Shown here in pieces: positions 10,535-16,161 of a stretch of 16,161 bases of DNA; position 1 is the first letter of the stretch; the number at the start of each line of letters is the position of its first letter. Source of the stretch: Candidatus Latescibacterota bacterium. Its GTDB lineage: Bacteria; JAAXHH01. The position numbers and the translations under genes were made by a program. The DNA lies in contig JAJECR010000127.1 of assembly GCA_022821935.1 (NCBI GenBank), positions 1 to 16,161 on the forward strand. Direction: 5' to 3'. The notes under the pieces are model-generated. The model had not been told where the DNA came from. It ran no database searches and worked only from the letters and a program-made list of their open reading frames with translations.

Positions 10535-11746
10535 ATGCAAACGGTAGACGGGGGCGTGCTTGCCCCGAAGGGATTCACGGCCAACACGGCGAGCTGCGGC
10601 ATCAACAGTCCGAAGGGCAGCCGCAAGGACCTGGTGTTAATCGACGCGGGCGGGACCGCCTCCGCGGCCGGGGTGTTCACCACCAACCGGGTACAGGCCG
10701 CGCCGGTGATCCTGTCCAGGGACCATCTGCAGACCGGCATGGCCCGGGCCGTGGTGGTCAACAGCGGCAATGCCAACGCGTGCAACGGGGAGGCCGGCAT
10801 GGAGGACGCCCGGGAGATGGCCGCCCTGGTCGCCGGGGGGCTCGACATACCCGCGGGCGAGATCCTCGTCGCGTCCACCGGGGTCATCGGCCGTCCCCTG
10901 CCCATGGACGTGGTCCGCGCCGGCATCCTGGAAGCGCTGGACCGGCGCAATGGGGGATCAGATACCGACGCCGCCGATTCGATCATGACGACAGACACGG
11001 TGCCCAAGACCTGCGCGGTGCGATTCGAACTGGACGGCATGCCCGCGGTGGTCGGCGGGATCGCCAAGGGCGCGGGCATGATCTGTCCGTACATGGCCAC
11101 GATGATCGGGGTGGTTACAACGGACGCCGCCATCGCGCCGGGCGCTCTCCAGTCGGCCCTGCGCCGGGCGGTCGGCAAGTCCTTCAATAGCATCACCGTC
11201 GACGGCGACATGAGCACGAACGACACGGTGTTCGTCCTGGCCAACGGCGCCGCGGGAAACCCGGTGATCACGCAGCCCGAAGGGGAGGCCTATGAACGGT
11301 TCGCCGAAGCGCTGGAGCACGTCTGTACCGACCTGGCGAAGAAGATCGCCCGGGACGGCGAAGGCGCGACGAAACTCGTGGAGATCCGCGTCAAGGGCGC
11401 CCGGTCGGACGAGGACGCCCGTACGATAGGCATGAGCGTGGCGAATTCCGCGCTCGTCAAGACGGCCATCTACGGTCATGATCCCAACTGGGGCCGGATC
11501 CTCTGTGCCGTAGGGTACGCGGAGGCCGAATCGGACCCGGACGCCATCGACCTCTTCCTGTGCGGTCATCAACTGACCCGGGATGGCCGGGGGCTCCCCC
11601 TCGACGAGCCGGCCATGCGGGAAGCGCTCTCCGCCAGTGAAATCCCCGTCGATATCGATCTCAAGCTCGGAGACGGCAGGGCGACGATCTGGACCTGCGA
11701 CATGTCTCACGAATACGTGACCGTGAACGCGGAGTATACCACTTGA
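10535..11746 (+). CDS. argJ: Glutamate N-acetyltransferase / amino-acid acetyltransferase ArgJ
   Basis: A 403-residue enzyme of the acetyl cycle of arginine synthesis. It moves the acetyl group from N-acetylornithine to glutamate and, in bifunctional members, also uses acetyl-CoA. ArgJ proteins cut themselves before a Thr that becomes the catalytic nucleophile. Here KGAGMICPYMATM places that Thr at 189, so the alpha and beta chains would be about 188 and 215 residues. Other family marks are VVNSGNANACNG, STGVIGRPLP, GKSFNSITVDGDMSTNDT and HDPNWGRILCAVGYA near the C-terminus. Nothing key is missing. Whether it is bifunctional cannot be read from sequence alone. The 2-base gap to carB implies co-transcription, and the shared pathway fits. 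ATG 10535 has a good ribosome site. Confidence 0.98.
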   Translation: MQTVDGGVLAPKGFTANTASCGINSPKGSRKDLVLIDAGGTASAAGVFTTNRVQAAPVILSRDHLQTGMARAVVVNSGNANACNGEAGMEDAREMAALVAGGLDIPAGEILVASTGVIGRPLPMDVVRAGILEALDRRNGGSDTDAADSIMTTDTVPKTCAVRFELDGMPAVVGGIAKGAGMICPYMATMIGVVTTDAAIAPGALQSALRRAVGKSFNSITVDGDMSTNDTVFVLANGAAGNPVITQPEGEAYERFAEALEHVCTDLAKKIARDGEGATKLVEIRVKGARSDEDARTIGMSVANSALVKTAIYGHDPNWGRILCAVGYAEAESDPDAIDLFLCGHQLTRDGRGLPLDEPAMREALSASEIPVDIDLKLGDGRATIWTCDMSHEYVTVNAEYTT

Positions 11747-11778
11747 AACACGTACGATTCGACTTGAACACGTACGAT
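11741..11778 (+). repeat. Direct repeat with CGTACG cores after argJ
   Basis: acttgaaacacgtacgat (11741-11758) is repeated as acttgaacacgtacgat (11762-11778), differing by one deleted A. The shared CACGTACGAT cores start exactly 20 bases apart, about two helical turns, and each holds the palindrome CGTACG. The first copy includes the argJ stop codon. It could be paired operator sites for the next gene or a short duplication. Confidence 0.85.
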
Positions 11779-11795
11779 CCCACGGACGGCAACCT

Positions 11796-13361
11796 ATGAA
11801 GCAGCGACAAACACCCTTTGCAGGCACGGCGGGCATCGCGCAGCGGACGGTCTTTTCAGGCGCGCTGTGGATCACGGCTCTTTGTGGAATGACGGCGCCT
11901 TTCCCGGCGGCCGCCTACCCGGAGGCAGGGGCGATCACGGAAGACGCCGGGCCGGCGCCGGCGGAGGAACTGGCGGCACGGCGGGCACAGCTCCTCGAGG
12001 ACATGGGCAGCGGGATCATGATCCTGTTCGGGGCGGAGCCCAAGGTCTTCAGCAACGACGTGAACTATCCCTACCGCCAGGAAAGCAACCTCTTCTATCT
12101 GACCGGCATCAACCAGCCCGGCGCCACGCTCGTGCTGCTGCCTGACAACCGGAGCCAGCGGGAAATCCTCTTTCTTCCCAGGCGCGATCCCGCACGGGAA
12201 ATCTGGACCGGCCACATGATTGGCGTAGCGGAAGCCCGGCGGATGACCGGAATCAAGCATGTATGGCCGAATGAAGAATTCGACGCCTTTGTCGAGGCCG
12301 TCCTCGGCGGATCCGCCTACGCAAAACGTCCGTCCGATGACGAAGCAGACTACCGCGCCGTACGCGAATCCATCAGGAACGGAACTCCCGTGCAGGTCTG
12401 GCTCCTGGCCGACACCGGGTCCAGGTACGGGAGCCGGTATCCCCGGGCCCGCCGGTTCGCCTCTGAGGCCGATCGGTTTCCCGCGGTCCAGGTGCGGCTG
12501 GCCTCTCACCTCTTCCGGAACCTGCGCGTCGTCAAATCGCCCTGGGAACTGAAGCAACTGCAACGCGCCGTGGACATTACCTGCCTGGCGCAACGCGCCA
12601 TCATGGGCAAGGCGGCCGGGACCGCGGAGCCGCTCAACGAATCCGTACTCGACGGCATCATTCTATCTACCTATCGCGGTCACGGCGCCCACTGGGGGTT
12701 CCCTTCCATCGTGGCCTCGGGACCCAACGCGACCACATTGCACTACGAGGAAAATAACCGGGAAATAGCACAAGGCGAACTCGTCCTGGCCGATATTGGC
12801 GCTGCCGTGGGAAACTACACGGCCGATATCACCCGGACATTCCCGGTCGGCGGGGTCTTCACGGAACCACAGCGTGAAGTATATGAGATCGTCCTCGACG
12901 CCCATGCCCGGGCCACCGCCGCCGTCCGGCCCGGCATGACCATGCGCAGTGTGCATGAAGTGGCGCGGAAGGCGATCGTGGACGGACTCCTGAAGCTGGG
13001 TCTGATTACGAATGCATCGGGAAACCAGTACCGCATGTGGTACATGCACGGCACAAGCCACTGGCTTGGACTGGACGTCCATGACGTCGGAGGAAGGGAC
13101 ATGCCCTTCAGGCCGGGCATGGTGATCACGGTGGAACCGGGCATCTACGTCCGGCAGGACACGCTGGAGAACCTGGACGACACCCCCGCGAACCAGGCGC
13201 TGATCGAGGCGGTACGGCCCGCATTCGAGCGGTACAGGAATATCGGGATACGCATTGAAGACGATGTACTGGTGACCGAGGATGGACACCGGGTGCTGTC
13301 AAAGGATCTCCCTCGGTCGATCGAAGACATAGAAGCACTCATGGCGGAGTCGGTCCGATAA
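11796..13361 (+). CDS. Exported Xaa-Pro aminopeptidase (M24 family)
   Basis: A 521-residue metallopeptidase that should remove N-terminal residues preceding proline. The N-terminus has basic residues, a hydrophobic stretch (about 18-37) and AAA at 38-40, so a cleavable Sec signal peptide is likely and the enzyme would work in the periplasm or outside. E. coli PepP, by contrast, is cytoplasmic. The AMP_N domain (about 45-230) includes NDVNYPYRQESNLFYLTG. The pita-bread domain has all five metal ligands: Asp333, Asp344, His422 (in HGTSHWLGLDVHD), Glu447 (in VEPG) and Glu488 (in RIED). The 41-residue distance between the two Glu is longer than the 23 in E. coli PepP (from memory), giving an insertion around 455-485. 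The start is ATG 11796; its ribosome site is weak. Confidence 0.95.
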   Translation: MKQRQTPFAGTAGIAQRTVFSGALWITALCGMTAPFPAAAYPEAGAITEDAGPAPAEELAARRAQLLEDMGSGIMILFGAEPKVFSNDVNYPYRQESNLFYLTGINQPGATLVLLPDNRSQREILFLPRRDPAREIWTGHMIGVAEARRMTGIKHVWPNEEFDAFVEAVLGGSAYAKRPSDDEADYRAVRESIRNGTPVQVWLLADTGSRYGSRYPRARRFASEADRFPAVQVRLASHLFRNLRVVKSPWELKQLQRAVDITCLAQRAIMGKAAGTAEPLNESVLDGIILSTYRGHGAHWGFPSIVASGPNATTLHYEENNREIAQGELVLADIGAAVGNYTADITRTFPVGGVFTEPQREVYEIVLDAHARATAAVRPGMTMRSVHEVARKAIVDGLLKLGLITNASGNQYRMWYMHGTSHWLGLDVHDVGGRDMPFRPGMVITVEPGIYVRQDTLENLDDTPANQALIEAVRPAFERYRNIGIRIEDDVLVTEDGHRVLSKDLPRSIEDIEALMAESVR

Positions 13362-13389
13362 TCGGGAAACGGCAAAGACGGGGTTGACC

Positions 13390-14661
13390 ATGGCTGAAGA
13401 TCGCATGCTCACGGTGGAGGAGGCACAGGAGATCGTGCTGGACTCGGTCTCCGTCTCGGGATCGGTACGCGTACCGCTGCCCGACGCCCAGGGCCTCGTG
13501 CTCGCCGAAGACGTGGCGCCGAAGTTCGACGTGCCGCCCCATGACAATTCCTCCGTAGACGGCTATGCCGTCCGGGCCGCGGACACGGCAGGCGCCTCCA
13601 CGGAATCCCCCCAGCGGCTCGAGGTCCTCGAAGAGATTCCGGCCGGAACCGTACCGGGCGAGACCGTGGGCCCCGGCAGCACGTCACGCATCATGACCGG
13701 CGCCATCCTTCCCGATGGCGCGGACGCCGTCGTCATGGTGGAGAACACCAGGCAGGGCGATGGCGGGGTCGAGATCCTCAAGACGGTCGCATCGGGTCAG
13801 AACGTCCGGTACCGGGGCGAAGACGTGAAAAAGGGCCAGAACGTGCTGTTCGGCGGTGCTGTAATCGGTCCCGGCGAGATCGGTCTTCTCGCGGCCTTTC
13901 AGCGGTCCCAGGTCTCGGTGCGGAGGCGCCCCGACGTGGCCATCCTGTCGACGGGCGATGAAGTGGTCGAGATCGACGAGGCCCTCGTACCGGGAAAGAT
14001 CGTCAACAGCAATAGCTACTCCCTGGCCGCGCTCGTGCGGGAATGCGCCGCGCGGCCGGTCAACCTGGGCATCGCCCGGGACAGCGAAACCGCGATCGCA
14101 GGCGCAATAAAGTCGGCAGTCAACGCCGATGTGATCCTGTCTACAGGCGGGGTATCCGTTGGCGACTACGATTACGTGAAAAAAGTGCTGGAAGACCTTG
14201 GTGCGGACATGAGGTTCTGGCGGGTGAAAATGAAACCGGGCAAGCCCCTCGCCTACGGAATGCTCCAGGGGAAACCCTACTTCGGCCTGCCCGGAAATCC
14301 CGTGTCGTGCATGGTCTCTTTCCTCCTCTTCGCGCGGCCCGCCATACGCAAGTTGATGGGCTATGGTCCGCAAGACTGGCATTTGCCTACGGTTCCGGCG
14401 ATTCTCGAGAACGACCTGTCGGCCGGGGGAGACCGGCGACACTATCTCCGCGCCAGGGTCACCCGTGCCGGCGGCCGGTTTCACGCCTCGACCGTCGCGG
14501 GCCAGGGCTCGGGGATGCTCAGTTCCATGACCGGGACGAATGGGCTCGTTATCGTGGAAACGGGCGTGACGTCCGTCTCACGTGGAACCGAGGTTTCGGT
14601 GCTGCTGATGAGCCCAGCCGGACAGGCCGGGCCAGGCCGGATCGCAAGGAGACCGCGATGA
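13390..14661 (+). CDS. moeA: Molybdopterin molybdenumtransferase MoeA, first copy
   Basis: A 423-residue cytoplasmic enzyme that inserts molybdate (or tungstate in some organisms) into adenylylated molybdopterin, the last step of metal cofactor synthesis. Visible motifs are HDNSSVDGYAVR with Asp57, IMTGAILPDGADAVV, STGDEVVE with 188-191 TGDE, TGGVSVGDYDYV (252-263), KMKPGKPLAYG with Lys282 and Lys285, and GLPGNPVS. The C-terminal domain ends in RGTEVSVLL. The core motifs match working MoeA enzymes; SSVDGYA in place of the usual SAMDGYA is a mild change. The ATG at 13390 gives the usual N-terminus; a TTG at 13384 is in frame. It lies 28 bases after the aminopeptidase gene and overlaps the next moeA by 4 bases. 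Confidence 0.96.
   Translation: MAEDRMLTVEEAQEIVLDSVSVSGSVRVPLPDAQGLVLAEDVAPKFDVPPHDNSSVDGYAVRAADTAGASTESPQRLEVLEEIPAGTVPGETVGPGSTSRIMTGAILPDGADAVVMVENTRQGDGGVEILKTVASGQNVRYRGEDVKKGQNVLFGGAVIGPGEIGLLAAFQRSQVSVRRRPDVAILSTGDEVVEIDEALVPGKIVNSNSYSLAALVRECAARPVNLGIARDSETAIAGAIKSAVNADVILSTGGVSVGDYDYVKKVLEDLGADMRFWRVKMKPGKPLAYGMLQGKPYFGLPGNPVSCMVSFLLFARPAIRKLMGYGPQDWHLPTVPAILENDLSAGGDRRHYLRARVTRAGGRFHASTVAGQGSGMLSSMTGTNGLVIVETGVTSVSRGTEVSVLLMSPAGQAGPGRIARRPR
14646..14651 (+). promoter_or_regulatory. Ribosome binding site for the second moeA
   Basis: AAGGAG lies 6 bases before the ATG at 14658, inside the end of the first moeA. It rules out starts much further upstream in the same open frame, which runs back to 14043 across the first moeA. 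Confidence 0.7.
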
Positions 14662-15899
14662 TCTCCGTAGTCGAAGCCCGTGACACCATACTGAGCCGGG
14701 TCCGGCCGATTGGTGTGGAGCGAGTCGATATCGTGTCGGCACAGGGCCGTGTGCTGGCCGAAGACGTCCACGCCACAAGGAACCAGCCGCCCTGGGACAA
14801 TTCGGCCATGGACGGCTATGCGGTCCGGGCCGCGGACACGGCATCCTCGACGCCGGATTCGCCGGCGGAACTGGAGATCGTCGAAGACCTGCCCGCCGGA
14901 TACGTGGCGAAACGGACTGTCGGCCAGGGGCAGGCGATACACATCATGACGGGCGCGCCGGTGCCCGAAGGCGCGGATACCATCGTCCGCGCCGAACGCA
15001 CGCTGCGGGTTGACGAGCGCCGCGTTCGCATACTCCAGCCCGTGGAAACCGGAACCGATCTCCGCAGGGCCGGAGAAGACCTCCGCGAAGGCGACCTCAT
15101 TATCCCGGCCGGCATGCTGATCCGGCCGGCGGAGGTCGGCCTGCTGGCCTCAACCAATCGCTCCCACGTGTCCGTATACCGCCGGCCGCGGGTCGCCATA
15201 CTATCCACCGGCGATGAAATCGTCGACGTGGACGAGCCCCTCGAAGACGGCAAGATCGTGGACAGTAATGGATACACCCTGACCGCCCTGGTGGCGGATG
15301 CCGGCGGCGTACCCCTGCGGCTGGGCATCTGTCCCGATTCGCAGGAAGCCCTCGAAGGAGCCCTGTGCGATGGACTCGTTGCGGACGCGATCATAACGTC
15401 AGGCGGCGTATCCGTGGGTGAATACGACTATGTCAAGGCCGCCCTTGAGGCCGTCGGATCGACCATGGCCTTCTGGAAGGTTTCCATGACACCGGGTCGG
15501 CCCCTTGCTTTCGGCGCAATCGACGACACCATCGTATTCGGCCTGCCCGGCAACCCGGTGGCCTCCATGGTGACCTTCGAACTCTTCATGCGTCCGGCCC
15601 TGCTCAAGATGCAGGGATACTCCCACCTCTATCGCCCCACCATCAAAGCGGTGCTCCAGGAAGACATCACGAAGTCTCTTGGACGAAAACAGTTCATTCG
15701 CGTGACTCTTGAAAGGCAGGGCGACACCTTCTTCGCCTCTCGTACCGGTGAGCAGGGTTCGGGCATACTGCGATCCATGTCCATTGCCGACGGACTGGCC
15801 GTCAGTCATGAAGACCAGGAATTCATGAAGGCGGGGCAGGAAATCGAGGTGATGTTGCTCGGTGGATACAGCGGACTGTCAGATTACCGTAACTACTGA
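14658..15899 (+). CDS. moeA: MoeA-like molybdopterin molybdenumtransferase, second copy
   Basis: A 413-residue paralogue of the preceding gene, with roughly half of positions identical by eye across the whole length. It keeps WDNSAMDGYAVR (Asp52), IMTGAPVPEGADTIV, TGDE (184-187), SGGVSVGEYDYV (248-259) and GLPGNPVA. It differs where the family has KPGKP: here the reading is MTPGRPLAFG, with Thr278 and Arg281 in place of the two Lys. The start overlaps the previous stop as ATGA, so the two are translated together. The pair probably arose by local duplication. Likely roles are a second metal specificity (Mo versus W), a heteromeric partner, or a regulatory copy. The sequence does not decide between these. 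Confidence 0.95.
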   Translation: MISVVEARDTILSRVRPIGVERVDIVSAQGRVLAEDVHATRNQPPWDNSAMDGYAVRAADTASSTPDSPAELEIVEDLPAGYVAKRTVGQGQAIHIMTGAPVPEGADTIVRAERTLRVDERRVRILQPVETGTDLRRAGEDLREGDLIIPAGMLIRPAEVGLLASTNRSHVSVYRRPRVAILSTGDEIVDVDEPLEDGKIVDSNGYTLTALVADAGGVPLRLGICPDSQEALEGALCDGLVADAIITSGGVSVGEYDYVKAALEAVGSTMAFWKVSMTPGRPLAFGAIDDTIVFGLPGNPVASMVTFELFMRPALLKMQGYSHLYRPTIKAVLQEDITKSLGRKQFIRVTLERQGDTFFASRTGEQGSGILRSMSIADGLAVSHEDQEFMKAGQEIEVMLLGGYSGLSDYRNY

Positions 15900-16161
15900 T
15901 TTTTCAATGACTTTTGATGCTTTCCGCGAAAAGCCAAGAATACGTATTATATTATGTAAACACGATATATGGCTATGCGGGGCGATCGGCGAGAGGGCAG
16001 GCTGATTCATCGGTGCTTTTCAGATCGATTTTGCGCCTGTTTCTCATAATGGACCGCATGTGGTGTGCCTCCGTTGGATCCCGTCCTGGAGTTGGGGTGG
16101 GTAGGCCTACTGTTTTCTCAGCACGACCAGCGATAGCGGTCCTGGTAACCCGGACGGGCCT
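15900..16161. other. Terminal non-coding stretch with AT-rich patch and palindromes
   Basis: No gene here can be supported. An AT-rich patch (about 15938-15970) holds the palindrome AATACGTATT (15939-15948) and a TATTAT -10-like box (15945-15950) with only a poor -35 match (TTCCGC, 15922-15927). GTAGGCCTAC (16101-16110) is a second perfect 10-bp palindrome. On the minus strand a frame entering from the right edge reads PGPLSLVVLRKQ before a TAG at 16107-16109. This could be the end of a converging gene, but 17 residues are too few to tell. No terminator hairpin with a T-run follows the second moeA. Confidence 0.4.

Noticed and set aside
14043..14657. A long upstream extension of the second moeA frame
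   Set aside because: It overlaps the first moeA in another frame, and the family N-terminus and AAGGAG both support ATG 14658.
16049..16161. A + strand open frame running off the right edge (MDRMWCASVG...)
   Set aside because: It is short, has no ribosome site and no recognisable motif, and could be chance in GC-rich DNA.

Overview
The window reads as ordinary chromosomal DNA from an uncultured-looking, GC-rich bacterium. Nearly every gene lies on the + strand. Two proteins carry Sec-type signal peptides, and none of the genes points to a phage, plasmid or transposon. The mix (ComEC, a secreted TPR/gluzincin protein, CarB, ArgJ, an exported Xaa-Pro aminopeptidase, tandem MoeA, and small membrane-anchored coiled-coil proteins) would fit a Gram-negative lineage such as Gemmatimonadota, Latescibacterota or a relative. 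That placement is inference and weakly held.

Region 1 (1-4320): the tail of an unrecognised gene (1-210), a visibly more AT-rich gap, a LolD/MacB-type ABC ATPase without a permease (417-1154), and two small proteins (1157-1405, 1476-1781), each with one N-terminal membrane helix and a cytoplasmic coiled coil. A full-length comEC (1789-4320) follows only 7 bases later. The tight spacing suggests one transcription unit from the ATPase to comEC.

Region 2 (4354-7092): a secreted 912-residue protein with a zinc-protease-like domain (HEYVH plus a distal Glu) between two TPR arrays.

Region 3 (7093-11746): a leader with a GC-rich 10-bp tandem repeat and an ARG-box-like palindrome, then carB and argJ 2 bases apart. 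Carbamoyl phosphate and the acetyl cycle both feed arginine synthesis, so this pair is a partial arginine operon. No carA is present.

Region 4 (11747-13361): a 20-bp-spaced direct repeat and an exported M24 Xaa-Pro aminopeptidase with all five metal ligands.

Region 5 (13390-15899): two adjacent moeA paralogues overlapping by ATGA, for the last step of molybdenum (or tungsten) cofactor synthesis. The second has changed the conserved KPGKP motif to TPGRP.

The last 262 bases hold no gene I can support. I found no clearly new defence or mobile system. The best leads are the ATPase plus coiled-coil microprotein cluster, the diverged MoeA pair, and the palindrome before carB-argJ.
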